From Streptomyces plumbidurans (GTDB taxonomy: Bacteria > Actinomycetota > Actinomycetes > Streptomycetales > Streptomycetaceae), in the NCBI RefSeq assembly GCF_019857225.1, contig NZ_JAFJSY010000017.1, forward strand, positions 124,001-188,000: a stretch of 64,000 nucleotides of DNA, read 5' to 3'. Position numbers and translations under genes: made by a program. The notes below the pieces were generated by a model. It was not told the origin of the DNA and searched no databases. It was given only the letters and a program-made list of their open reading frames with translations. Positions 24,104-32,538 of the stretch are shown here, one piece after another. Position 1 is the stretch's first letter; each line of letters starts with the position of its first letter.

Positions 24104-26032
24104 GTGGGGAGCGTTCCGAATCAAGGGCAGCCGGGCGACGACGGTTCCGCGCGCATGATCGTGTGCGGCGACGACGGACTGGCGCACCGGCTCGCCGCCG
24201 AACTGCGCGGCGTCTACGGCGAACAGGTCACGCTCGTCGTACCGCCCTCGGAGCGCGGGGTGCGCACGCCGGTGGTCGGGCGGGCCCGTGCGACGACCGC
24301 GGCGCTGCTCGACCGGGTGGTGAGCGCGGCCGTCAACCGCGCGAGCGGCACCACCACCGAACCCGTGGGAACCGCCCAGGTCATGGCGGCCGCCGAGCCG
24401 ACCGAGGAGGTGCTCGGGGCGGCGGGCGTGGGGCGGGCCGCCGCGCTGGCGCTGGTGTACGACGACGACGAGACCAACATCCGCGCCGCCCTCACCGCCC
24501 GCCGGCTCAACCCCCGCCTGCGGCTGGTCCTGCGGCTCTACAATCGCCGGCTCGGCCAGCACATCGAGGAACTTCTCGACCAGGCAGCGGCGTTGGCCGC
24601 GGGCGACGGGGACGGTACGGACGGCGCGGGCACCGACGCCTCCACGACCGTGCTGTCCGACGCCGACACGGCCGCGCCCGCGCTCGTCGCCACCGCCGTC
24701 GCCGGTACCAGCAAGGTCGTCCAGACCGACGGGCTGATGCTGCGCGCGGTGGAACGGACGCCGATGGTGGGCCAGTTGGCCCGGCCGGGGCTGGCCACGC
24801 TGGCGCTGCTGTCCGCGGACAGCGCCGAGAACGGCCCGGAGCAGGGCCCTGATCTGCTGCCCGACGCGGCGGCGGTGCGGGCCGCGACCGGCCGCGGGAC
24901 CGTCGTCCTGGAGCAGGTGTCCTACGCCGGCCCCGAACTGCCGCCCGCGCGCGGCGCGGTGGCCTTCGCCTCACTGTTCTCGCGGCGGCTGCGCTGGTCG
25001 CTGGCCGGTGTCGCGGGATGCGTGCTCGCGCTCGCGGTGGCCCTGTGGCTGGTGACGGGGATGCATCCGCTGAGCGCGTTCTATCTGACGCTGCTCGATC
25101 TGTTCGCCATCGACGACCCCGCGATCGGGGCGTCCGTCGGGCGCAAGGTCCTGCAACTCCTGTCCGGGCTCATGGGGTTGCTGCTGCTGCCGGTCCTGCT
25201 GGCCGCGGTGCTCGAGGCGCTGGGCACCTTCCGCACCACGTCCGCCCTGCGCAAGCCGCCGCGCGGACTGGGCGGGCATGTGGTCCTCCTCGGGCTCGGC
25301 AAGATCGGGACGCGCGTGCTGACCCGGCTGCGCGAACTGAAGATCCCCGTGGTCTGCGTCGAGTCCGACCCCGACGCGCGGGGACTGGCCGTGGCGCGGC
25401 GGCTGCGGGTGCCGGTCGTGCTCGGCGACGTCACCCAGGAGGGCGTCCTGGAGGCCGCCAAGATCAACCGGGCGCACGCACTGCTCGCGGTGACCAGCGC
25501 CGACACGACGAACCTCGAAGCCGCGCTCTACGCCCGCTCCGTACGGCCCGATCTGCGGGTCGTACTGCGGCTGTACGACGACGACTTCGCCACCGCCGTG
25601 TACCGCACGCTGCGCGCCGCCCACCCCCGGGCGTCCACCCGCAGCCGCAGCGTCTCCCATCTGGCCGCGCCCGCGTTCGCCGGGGCGATGATGGGCCGCC
25701 AGATCCTGGGCGCGATCCCGGTGGAGCGGCGGGTGCTGCTGTTCGCCGCCGTGCAGGTGAGCGGGCATGCGCAGCTGGAGGGCAGGACGGTCGCGGAGGC
25801 GTTCCGCGCCGGGGCCTGGCGGGTGCTGGCCCTCGACACGGCGGCCTCCGGCAACCGGCCGGGCGAGCCCGCCACGGAGGAGGCGTACGAGGACGCGCCG
25901 GGGTCGGGCCTGGTGTGGGATCTGCCGGACTCGTATGTGCTGCGCGGCTCCGACCGCGTGGTGCTGGCCGCCACGCGGACAGGACTGGCGGAGCTGCTGG
26001 GGCACAGGCCCCGGACGCGGGCCGGGGCTTGA
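24104..26032 (+). CDS. TrkA-N domain membrane protein, CASTOR/POLLUX-like
   Basis: A 642-residue protein. Residues 17-180 form a first nucleotide-binding domain (ARMIVCGDDGLAHRLAAEL). Residues 295-380 hold two membrane spans flanking a pore-like loop (LTLLDLFAIDDPAIG). A second RCK/TrkA-N domain (about 388-520) has VVLLGLGKIGTRVL and a DVTQEGVLEAAKINRAHAL acidic strand. The layout recalls CASTOR/POLLUX and other NAD-gated cation channels, but the canonical TVGYG selectivity filter is missing, so ion conduction is uncertain. The gene diverges from the permease operon. An alternative start at ATG 24155 would remove 17 residues. Confidence 0.82.
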   Translation: MGSVPNQGQPGDDGSARMIVCGDDGLAHRLAAELRGVYGEQVTLVVPPSERGVRTPVVGRARATTAALLDRVVSAAVNRASGTTTEPVGTAQVMAAAEPTEEVLGAAGVGRAAALALVYDDDETNIRAALTARRLNPRLRLVLRLYNRRLGQHIEELLDQAAALAAGDGDGTDGAGTDASTTVLSDADTAAPALVATAVAGTSKVVQTDGLMLRAVERTPMVGQLARPGLATLALLSADSAENGPEQGPDLLPDAAAVRAATGRGTVVLEQVSYAGPELPPARGAVAFASLFSRRLRWSLAGVAGCVLALAVALWLVTGMHPLSAFYLTLLDLFAIDDPAIGASVGRKVLQLLSGLMGLLLLPVLLAAVLEALGTFRTTSALRKPPRGLGGHVVLLGLGKIGTRVLTRLRELKIPVVCVESDPDARGLAVARRLRVPVVLGDVTQEGVLEAAKINRAHALLAVTSADTTNLEAALYARSVRPDLRVVLRLYDDDFATAVYRTLRAAHPRASTRSRSVSHLAAPAFAGAMMGRQILGAIPVERRVLLFAAVQVSGHAQLEGRTVAEAFRAGAWRVLALDTAASGNRPGEPATEEAYEDAPGSGLVWDLPDSYVLRGSDRVVLAATRTGLAELLGHRPRTRAGA

Positions 26033-26049
26033 GCCTGCGGTGCTTTCAA

Positions 26050-26078
26050 CGGGCGGGCCGGAACCACAAGCCCGCCCG
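26050..26078. terminator. Bidirectional terminator hairpin
   Basis: Perfect nine-base arms CGGGCGGGC/GCCCGCCCG (26050-26058, 26070-26078) around an 11-base loop, in the 57-base gap between the convergent TrkA-N and S9 peptidase genes. Confidence 0.7.
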
Positions 26079-26089
26079 GCGCCAAAACC

Positions 26090-27907
26090 TCACCCCAAGT
26101 GCCGCTCCGCGAACTCCAGTTCAAGCCGCACCTGCTTGATCCGCTCGTCCACGACCAGTGAGCCGTGTCCCGCGTCGTAGCGGTAGACCTCGTGGGTCGC
26201 GCCGCGGGCCTCGAGGCGCTTGACGTAGTTCTCGATCTGGCGGATGGGGCAGCGGGGGTCGTTGACACCGGCGGAGATGTAGACCGGGGCCGTGACCTCG
26301 TCGACGTAGGTCAGCGGGGAGGAGGCCGCGAAACGGTCGGGGACCTCCTCCGGGGTGCCGCCCAGGAGGGTGCGGTCCATCGCCTTCAGGGCCTCCATCT
26401 CGTCGTGGTACGCCGTGACGTAGTCCGCGACCGGGACCGCCGCGATGCCCAGGGTCCACGCCTGCGGCTGGACGCCGAGGCCGAGGAGGGTGAGGTAGCC
26501 GCCCCAGGAACCGCCGGTGAGGATCAGCCGGGAGGGATCGGCGAGGCCCGAGTCCACCGCCCATTCCCGTACCGCCGCGATGTCCTCCAGCTCGATGAGG
26601 CCGACGCGGTGCTTGAGGGCGTCGGTCCAGGCGCGGCCGTAGCCCGTGGAGCCGCGGTAGTTGACGCGCACCACCGCGTACCCGTGGTCGACCCAGGCGG
26701 CCGGGCCCGCGGCGAAGGAGTCGCTGTCGTGCCAGGTCGGGCCGCCGTGGATGTCGAAGACCGTCGGCAGCGGGCCACTCGCACCGGCCGGCTTCTGCAC
26801 CAGGGCGTGGATACGGCCGCCGGGGCCCTGCACCCAGACGTCCTCGACCGGCACCGAGCCGGGGGACTTCATGCCGGGCGGGTCGAGGACGACCACGCCG
26901 GTCGTGGAGCGCACCGCCGACGGCTCGGCGGCCGAGGACCACAGGTACTCCACGCTGCCGTCGGGGCGGGCCGTGGCGCCGGAGACCGAGCCGGGCGGGG
27001 TGGGGACCTTCTCCAGGGCGCGCCCTGCGATGTCGTAGCGGAAGAGCTCGCTGCGGGCCTCGAAGCTGTGCACGACGAGCAGGCCGGAGCCGTCCGGGTA
27101 CCACTCGGCGCTCACGTCGCCGGGCAGGTCCAGGGCGAGGTCGGTCTCCTCGCCCGTGGCCACGTCCCACACCAGGGGCTCCCAGCGGCCGCGGCGCTGG
27201 TGGCCGATGAGCAGACGCGTGTCGCCGTCGACGGGTGCGAAGCCCAGGACCTCCAGGCCCAGTTCCTCCTTGCCGCCCTCGGTGTCGTCCAGCTCGGCGA
27301 CCGTCGTGCCGTCCGGGCGCAGGACGCGCAGCGCGGAGTGCATCGCGTCGCCGTGCTCCGTGTGCTCGATCGCGATCAGCGAGCCGTCGCGGGAGAGGTC
27401 GCCGACGCCCGCGGACTCGCGGTGGCGGTAGATCTCCACCGGGTCCTCGCCGGCGTGGGCGAGATAGATCGTCGTGCCGTCCTCGTCGGTGGAGCGGCCC
27501 ACGATCGCCGTGCGGCCGTCCCGGGAGAGCGCCAGGCCCGCCGGGTAGGAGGCGTCCAGGCCGGGAACGGCGAGGTCGTCGGCGCCGCCCTCGAAGGGCT
27601 GCCTGCGCCAGACGCCGAACTCGTCGCCGTAGGACGGCGCGTCCGGATCGGAGGAGCTACGGCCGTCATCGAACCACCAGATCCACTCACCGTCGGGTGA
27701 GAGGACCCCGTCCGTGGTCCCGTCCGGGCGGTTCGTGACCTGTCGCTGGTCACCGGTCTTCCGGTCCCACGCGTACAGCTCGTACGTGCCGGTCGCGTTC
27801 GACGTGAACAACGAACGGTCGGGGGCGTCCTCCGCCCAGTCGGGCAGCGAGACGCGAGGTGCGCGGAACCGCTTCTCCCAGTCGGGCATGGCTGCGTCAG
27901 TCGTCAT
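26090..27907 (-). CDS. S9 family prolyl-oligopeptidase-like peptidase
   Basis: A 605-residue cytoplasmic protein from ATG 27907 (ribosome site AGGGG). Residues 30-330 are a WD-like beta-propeller (for example EWIWWFDDGR, GTYELYAWDRKTG). Residues 350-600 are an alpha/beta-hydrolase domain with nucleophile elbow GGSWGGYL, acid loop SAGVNDPRCP and DAGHGSL for the histidine. This is the dipeptidyl-peptidase/acyl-aminoacyl-peptidase group (COG1506). It should cleave short peptides from the N-terminus or after proline. No signal peptide is seen. It is monocistronic. Confidence 0.9.
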   Translation of the reverse strand: MTTDAAMPDWEKRFRAPRVSLPDWAEDAPDRSLFTSNATGTYELYAWDRKTGDQRQVTNRPDGTTDGVLSPDGEWIWWFDDGRSSSDPDAPSYGDEFGVWRRQPFEGGADDLAVPGLDASYPAGLALSRDGRTAIVGRSTDEDGTTIYLAHAGEDPVEIYRHRESAGVGDLSRDGSLIAIEHTEHGDAMHSALRVLRPDGTTVAELDDTEGGKEELGLEVLGFAPVDGDTRLLIGHQRRGRWEPLVWDVATGEETDLALDLPGDVSAEWYPDGSGLLVVHSFEARSELFRYDIAGRALEKVPTPPGSVSGATARPDGSVEYLWSSAAEPSAVRSTTGVVVLDPPGMKSPGSVPVEDVWVQGPGGRIHALVQKPAGASGPLPTVFDIHGGPTWHDSDSFAAGPAAWVDHGYAVVRVNYRGSTGYGRAWTDALKHRVGLIELEDIAAVREWAVDSGLADPSRLILTGGSWGGYLTLLGLGVQPQAWTLGIAAVPVADYVTAYHDEMEALKAMDRTLLGGTPEEVPDRFAASSPLTYVDEVTAPVYISAGVNDPRCPIRQIENYVKRLEARGATHEVYRYDAGHGSLVVDERIKQVRLELEFAERHLG

Positions 27908-27967
27908 GCCCCTATCCAACCTGATCGGGTGACCTGCCACGCACAGTCGGTGACCCGACAAAGCCGG

Positions 27968-28579
27968 TCATGGGGAGGTCCGTCGAGGTCGCGGGAGGGG
28001 GCCGTACCGCAGTCCGGCAAGAAGGAGCCCGATCATCCGGCGGGTGTACGCGGCATGGGCGGGCCCGGGGGTGCACAAGTGCGCGACGGCGCGCAGGAGA
28101 TCCATCGCGCTCGCCGCATCTGTCGTCATTCCGGCGGCCCGGGTGGCCTGCAGCAGTGCGTCCAGTGCGGGTTCCAGCCGTTCGAGCAGTTGCTCGCCGA
28201 GGCCGGCGAAGGTTTCCGCGTCGGAGTGCAGCGCCGCCGCCAGGCCGTGCTTGGTCAGGACGAAGGCGCAGTAACGGTCGAGCCACAGGTCGAGAGCGTC
28301 CATGGGCGGGTGCGCGGCGGCCAGCTCGTGGGCCGCTTCCACGCACGCGTCCACGTCGCTCTCGAGCACCGCGAGGATCAGGTCGGACCGCCTGGGGAAG
28401 TGCCGGTAGAGAGTCGCGACTCCGACACCGGCCTGTAGGGCTATGGCTTTGACGTGCGCGTCCACGCCGTCGCGGGCGAAGACGGCGCGGGCGCCTTCGA
28501 CCAGCGCGTCCACGCTGCGGCGGGCGTCCGCCCGCATCGGTGTCCGAGGCTCGCGCCCGCCGCCCTGCCTGCCGTCCAT
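27968..28579 (-). CDS. TetR-family repressor
   Basis: A 203-residue protein from ATG 28579 (GAGGGGG ribosome site; a GTG two codons earlier is too close to it). The DNA-binding domain is residues 20-65: RRSVDALVEGARAVFARDGV and VGVATLYRHFPRRSDLILAV, with the typical YRHF recognition end. The C-terminal helices would bind a small ligand. It diverges from the alpha/beta hydrolase operon, and the two GGAATC-type palindromes between them are its likely operators. Repression of itself and of the hydrolase is inferred. Confidence 0.9.
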   Translation of the reverse strand: MDGRQGGGREPRTPMRADARRSVDALVEGARAVFARDGVDAHVKAIALQAGVGVATLYRHFPRRSDLILAVLESDVDACVEAAHELAAAHPPMDALDLWLDRYCAFVLTKHGLAAALHSDAETFAGLGEQLLERLEPALDALLQATRAAGMTTDAASAMDLLRAVAHLCTPGPAHAAYTRRMIGLLLAGLRYGPLPRPRRTSP

Positions 28580-28599
28580 GAGCACCCCCTCGGCTAAAC

Positions 28600-28645
28600 G
28601 GAATCGGGTTCCATACTATGGGACGACGAAATGGAATCGGATTCC
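28600..28645. promoter_or_regulatory. Paired TetR operators
   Basis: Two related palindromes lie between the divergent genes: GGAATCGGGTTCC (28600-28612, one mismatch) and TGGAATCGGATTCCA (28632-28646, perfect). Their centres are 33 bases apart, three helical turns. They sit 21 and 24 bases from the two start codons, so a bound repressor would block both promoters. Confidence 0.75.
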
Positions 28646-28669
28646 ACATAGCGAAGGCGGATCCCCGCG

Positions 28670-29668
28670 ATGACCGATCACTCCACCACCGCCCCCCACG
28701 ACCTGTGGGACGAGGCCGACGCGCTCCAGGGCTCGGCGCGCACCATCCCGGTCGCCGAGGCGACACCTTTCATGTCGGTGAACCCCGTCGTGCTGCCGGC
28801 ACCCGGACGCCCCGCCCCCCTCCACGTACGCGTGTCCGCCCCGACCACGGGCGAAGAACTGCCGATCGTCCTGTTCTCGCACGGGGGCGGCTTCACGAAC
28901 TACATCGCCTCGAACCGGGGCTTCTCGCCCCTGGCGGACTTCTGGGCGGCCCACGGATTCGTGGTCGTCCAGCCCACCCACCTCAGCTCGAAGTCCCTGG
29001 GCCTGCCGCGCACCGCTCCCGACGCCCGCGCCTACTGGGAGTCCCGCGTCGAGGACCTCACGGCCGTCCTCGACCACTTCGACCGAGTGGAGGCTGCCGT
29101 ACCGGGCCTTGCCGGACGCGCCGACCTCAGCCGGGTCGCCGTCGCCGGGCACTCCATGGGCGGCCAGAGCGCGAGCATGCTCCTGGGCGCCGGCGTCGAG
29201 GAGAACGGCGAGAAGGTGCGACGCGTCGACGATCGGATCAAAGCCGGAGTCCTCCTCGCGGCGACCGGCGCCGGAGGCGACCACCTCACCGAGATGGCCG
29301 CACGCTTCACGGCACTGCGCACCGCTCGTTTCGACGAGATGGCGACACCCACGCTCGTCGTTGTCGGCGACCAGGACCACGCGCCCGAGCTGACCTCTCG
29401 CGGCGCGGCCTACCACGCCGACGCCTACCATCAGGCCCCCGGCCCTAAGTCGCTGCTCACCCTCCACGGCGGCGAGCACATGCTCGGTGGCATCACCGGT
29501 TACGACACCACCGAGACCACCGACGAGAACCCCGAACGTGTTGCCGTCATCCAGCGGATGACCTGGGCCTTCCTCCGCGGTGCCCTCGCCGGTGACAGCG
29601 AGGCGTGGAGGTCGGCCGCATCCGCCTTCGGTGACCTCCAGGCCATCGGCCGCCTGGAGAGCAAGTGA
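28670..29668 (+). CDS. Alpha/beta hydrolase, chlorophyllase/dienelactone-hydrolase-like
   Basis: A 332-residue protein. The oxyanion HGGG appears in LFSHGGGF (about residues 65-72) and the nucleophile elbow is VAGHSMGGQ (about 160-168). The acid lies in VVVGDQDHAPE and the histidine in LHGGEHMLGG. The lid region has YWESRVEDLTAVLDHF, typical of the PAF-acetylhydrolase/chlorophyllase-like group. It should hydrolyse an ester or related bond of a small molecule, probably the ligand or cargo sensed by the divergent TetR. The stop overlaps the next start (GTGA). Confidence 0.85.
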   Translation: MTDHSTTAPHDLWDEADALQGSARTIPVAEATPFMSVNPVVLPAPGRPAPLHVRVSAPTTGEELPIVLFSHGGGFTNYIASNRGFSPLADFWAAHGFVVVQPTHLSSKSLGLPRTAPDARAYWESRVEDLTAVLDHFDRVEAAVPGLAGRADLSRVAVAGHSMGGQSASMLLGAGVEENGEKVRRVDDRIKAGVLLAATGAGGDHLTEMAARFTALRTARFDEMATPTLVVVGDQDHAPELTSRGAAYHADAYHQAPGPKSLLTLHGGEHMLGGITGYDTTETTDENPERVAVIQRMTWAFLRGALAGDSEAWRSAASAFGDLQAIGRLESK

Positions 29669-30042
29669 CCGGATCGCCCGCTCCGGCCTGGTTCACCGAC
29701 GCGCTCGACGCGCTGCGCCGCGGCGACACCGACGCCTTCATGTCGATGTACACGACCGACGCGGTCCACGAAGTACCCCTCGCCCCCAAGGGGCGCCCCA
29801 GCGTCCTGGCCGGAAAGGACGCGATCACGCAGTACACGGCCCAGCTGCCCCGTGTCGCCCGCTTCGACGTCTTCACCGACGTGCGCACGCATGTCAGCGA
29901 GGACGTACTGATCGCCGAGTTCACCGGCACCGGCACCCGCATCCCCGGCGACGAGCCACTGCGGCTCGCCTACGTCTGGTTCATCACCCACAAGAACGGG
30001 CGGGTCTCCCACATCCGTGACTACGCGATGCCCCGCCCGTAG
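29665..30042 (+). CDS. SnoaL-like / NTF2-fold small protein
   Basis: A 125-residue protein from GTG 29665, overlapping the hydrolase stop by four bases. The NTF2-like alpha+beta cone fold is suggested by WFTDALDALRRGDTDAFMSM, then YTTDAVHEVPLAP and VSHIRDYAMPR. Such proteins act as ketosteroid-isomerase-like enzymes, cyclases or ligand binders. Its tight coupling to the hydrolase places it in the TetR-regulated pathway. The reaction is not predictable. Confidence 0.8.
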   Translation: MTGSPAPAWFTDALDALRRGDTDAFMSMYTTDAVHEVPLAPKGRPSVLAGKDAITQYTAQLPRVARFDVFTDVRTHVSEDVLIAEFTGTGTRIPGDEPLRLAYVWFITHKNGRVSHIRDYAMPRP

Positions 30043-30084
30043 ACGGCCAGGGCCCCGCCGACGTCCTGGGCCGGGCCGATGCCT

Positions 30085-30130
30085 GGTGGGAGCCGATTGT
30101 CAGTGGTGGTGGGAGCCGATTGTCAGTGGT
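30085..30130. repeat. 23-base perfect tandem duplication
   Basis: GGTGGGAGCCGATTGTCAGT plus GGT occurs twice in a row (30085-30107, 30108-30130), directly upstream of the second NTF2-fold gene (start 30151). It probably overlaps that gene's promoter or leader. Confidence 0.85.
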
Positions 30131-30150
30131 GGGGTGCAGACTTTGGCGAC

Positions 30151-30519
30151 ATGACCGATCTGCGCAAGACAGTCGAGAGGTTCTGGGCCGCCGCCGAGGC
30201 CCGGGACTGGAGCACCTTCGCGGACACGCTGGCCGAGGACGTCGTCTACACCCTGCCGCAGACGCGCGAGCGGATCACCGGCCGTGAGCGGTATGTGGAG
30301 TTCAACCGCGAGTATCCGGGCGACTGGCACCTGAGGATCGAGCGCATGGTCGCCGAGCCGGGCCAGGTGGTCAGCTGGGTCCACTTCACGGTCGGGCTGG
30401 AGGAGATGTACGGGATCTCGTTCTTCACCGGCGAGGACCGGATCACGTCCATAACCGACTTCTGGCCGGAGCCGTACGAGCCCCCGGCGGGCCGGGACCA
30501 CCTCACCGAGCGGTACTGA
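30151..30519 (+). CDS. NTF2-fold protein (SnoaL-like)
   Basis: A 122-residue protein from ATG 30151; the frame is open upstream only through the tandem repeat. MTDLRKTVERFWAAAEARDW, LAEDVVYTLPQTRERITG and ITSITDFWPEPYEPP fit the SnoaL/polyketide-cyclase-like NTF2 fold. The family is used for many small-molecule binding or isomerising roles. It is separated from the hydrolase pair by 108 bases and probably has its own promoter. Confidence 0.78.
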   Translation: MTDLRKTVERFWAAAEARDWSTFADTLAEDVVYTLPQTRERITGRERYVEFNREYPGDWHLRIERMVAEPGQVVSWVHFTVGLEEMYGISFFTGEDRITSITDFWPEPYEPPAGRDHLTERY

Positions 30520-30563
30520 CCCCGCGGGCCGCCCGCGCGGGGGCGCGCCGTACCTTTGTTGGT

Positions 30564-31346
30564 GTGTACCGGTTTCTGCTGACGCGCCGCTGGTGGGGGA
30601 TCAACGTCTTCGTGCTGCTCGCCATCCCCTTCTGCATCTTCATGGGGACCTGGCAGCTGAGCCGGTTCGAGGGCCGGGTGCAGGACCACCGCAAGGCCGA
30701 CGACCAGGTCACCACCGACCGGCACGAGGCGGCCCGTCCGCTGCGCGAGATGCTGCCGGTCGACAAGGCCACCTCCGGCAGCCAGGTCACCGCCACCGGG
30801 CACTACGGCAAGCAGCTGCTCGTCCCGGGCCGCGAACTCGACGACCGGCACGGGTTCTACGTCCTGACGCTGCTGCGCACCGACGGCGGCAAGGCGCTGC
30901 CCGTGGTGCGCGGCTGGCTGCCCGGTTCCGCCGACGCCGCGAAGGCGCCCGCCCCGCCCACCGGTGACGTCACCGTCACGGGCGCGCTGCAGGCCTCCGA
31001 GACCCCCGGGGACAACGGGGTCAGCGCCGAGGGCGGCCTGCCGGCCGGGCAGACCGCGGCGATCAGCACGGCGTCCCTGGTGAACCTCGTGCCGTACGAC
31101 CTGTACGACGCCTGGATCACGCTGGACAAGGCCGACAGCGGAATGAAGGCCGTCCCCGCCACGGCACCCGCGAACTCCGGCCTCGACCTGAAGGCGTTCC
31201 AGAACCTCGGCTACACCGGCGAGTGGTTCGTCTTCGCCGGCTTCGTGGTGTTCATGTGGTTCCGCCTGCTGCGCCGCGAGGTCGAGTTCGCCCGGGACGC
31301 CGAAATGGGGTTGGTGCCAGAGGAACCGGAGAACGTCACCGTCTGA
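30564..31346 (+). CDS. SURF1-family cytochrome oxidase assembly protein
   Basis: A 260-residue membrane protein from GTG 30564. An N-terminal span (about 12-30) is followed by the family motif GTWQLSRF. The outside domain includes TATGHYGKQLLVPGRELDDR, GFYVLTLLR and VVRGWLP. A second span lies near the C-terminus (VFAGFVVFMWFRLLRREVEF). SURF1 proteins help insert haem a into subunit I of aa3-type cytochrome oxidase. The gene is followed by a bidirectional terminator. Confidence 0.88.
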   Translation: MYRFLLTRRWWGINVFVLLAIPFCIFMGTWQLSRFEGRVQDHRKADDQVTTDRHEAARPLREMLPVDKATSGSQVTATGHYGKQLLVPGRELDDRHGFYVLTLLRTDGGKALPVVRGWLPGSADAAKAPAPPTGDVTVTGALQASETPGDNGVSAEGGLPAGQTAAISTASLVNLVPYDLYDAWITLDKADSGMKAVPATAPANSGLDLKAFQNLGYTGEWFVFAGFVVFMWFRLLRREVEFARDAEMGLVPEEPENVTV

Positions 31347-31356
31347 CGGTGCCTGA

Positions 31357-31376
31357 GGCCCGGCTGGCGCCGGGCC
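31357..31376. terminator. Bidirectional terminator hairpin
   Basis: GGCCCGG/CCGGGCC arms (31357-31363, 31370-31376) with a six-base loop, between SURF1 and the convergent membrane-protein gene. Confidence 0.65.
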
Positions 31377-31416
31377 GGGCCTGGTCACGCCGGCGCCAGG
31401 GGTCGGCCGTCGGGGC

Positions 31417-32538
31417 TCAAGCCCCGGCCAGTACCCCGGTGTAGTAGACCGTCCCCGCGCACGCTCCGGAGATCTGGGCCGAGACCGTGGGGGAGCCCGC
31501 CTCGGTTGTGTGGGAGACGACCACGCTGCCGTCCGCGCCGTCCTCCCGGATCAGTTGCGTGGTGACGCCGTTGTCGGTGCCGGTGGAGGTGGAGCCTGCC
31601 GTGCTGCCGGTGCCCTCGGTCGGGGTCGGTGAGCTGGTGGGGCCGCCGTCGCCGGTGCCGCCGTCGCCGCCCGCGGGAGTGCAGGACGCCGAGGGGACCC
31701 AGGCGAACTTCACCTCGTACGCCGCGCCCGGCTGCAGCAGCAGACCGGTGACCTCGGTGGACGGGTCGGGCAGTCCGGCCGCCGCGTCGCCCGACACATG
31801 CCGCTGCGCACCGATCTTGGTGGCGTCGGCACTGCCCTGTGCGAGCACGCTCACGGACCCGGGTCCGCCGACGCTGCACGGGGTGGTGGAGATGTTGACG
31901 ACCCGGAAGGTGCCGTAGACCGTGCCGCCGGAGTCGGGGGCGTCGACGGTCCGCGTGGGCGAGCCGAGCTGCTCGGCGGCGCACACGGAGGCGCCCGCCG
32001 CACTGCTGGCCGCCGGGCCGGTGCCCGCGCCGCTGCCCGTGCCCGGGGAGCTGCCCTTGCCCTGACCGTCGCCCTTGTGGTCGCCCTTGCCCTTGCCCGT
32101 GGCCTTGCCCGAACCGCCCGCGGCGGTGCCCTCACTGCCGTCGGCTTTTCCCTGGCTCGCCCCGCCCTGTGCCTGCGAGGCCTGCCCGGCCACGGACGGG
32201 TTGACGTCGGAACCGGTGGCACCGGAGACATGCAGCAGGGCCGGGACGGCGGTGCCGATGAACAGGGCGGCGGCCGCCATGCCGACGGCTGCCTGCCGCT
32301 TGCGGGCGCGCCTGGCGGGCACGGCCCGCCGCAGGTGGTCCAGCGTGCCGTCCCGCGGCTCGACCGTCTGCACCGCTTGGTGCAACATCCTGCGCAGGGC
32401 CAGCTCGTCCGAGTCGAACCCGCTGTCGGGGCTCTGGTCGTCGGGGCCGTCGTTCACAGTTCCGTTCCCAGCGTGCGGTTGCGTGTGCTCTTGCTCGTGG
32501 CGCTCGTGGGACTCGCGTCCCGGGACGTCCTTGCTCAT
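31417..32538 (-). CDS. Single-span protein coupled to a sigma factor
   Basis: A 373-residue protein starting at ATG 32538, overlapping the sigma-factor stop (ATGA). The cytoplasmic N-terminus (1-85) has a short conserved-looking segment LRRMLHQAVQTVEPRDGTLD. One span follows (about 85-105), then a long Gly/Ser/Lys-rich linker (about 115-175, KGKGDHKGDGQGKGSSPG) and an external beta domain with cysteines (ASVCAAEQLG, STTPCSVGGPGSV, SASCTPAGG, SGACAGTVYY). The layout (cytoplasmic tail, span, cell-wall-spanning linker, sensor domain) suggests a wall-sensing regulator of the sigma factor. A zinc-binding anti-sigma motif is not visible. Confidence 0.72.
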   Translation of the reverse strand: MSKDVPGRESHERHEQEHTQPHAGNGTVNDGPDDQSPDSGFDSDELALRRMLHQAVQTVEPRDGTLDHLRRAVPARRARKRQAAVGMAAAALFIGTAVPALLHVSGATGSDVNPSVAGQASQAQGGASQGKADGSEGTAAGGSGKATGKGKGDHKGDGQGKGSSPGTGSGAGTGPAASSAAGASVCAAEQLGSPTRTVDAPDSGGTVYGTFRVVNISTTPCSVGGPGSVSVLAQGSADATKIGAQRHVSGDAAAGLPDPSTEVTGLLLQPGAAYEVKFAWVPSASCTPAGGDGGTGDGGPTSSPTPTEGTGSTAGSTSTGTDNGVTTQLIREDGADGSVVVSHTTEAGSPTVSAQISGACAGTVYYTGVLAGA

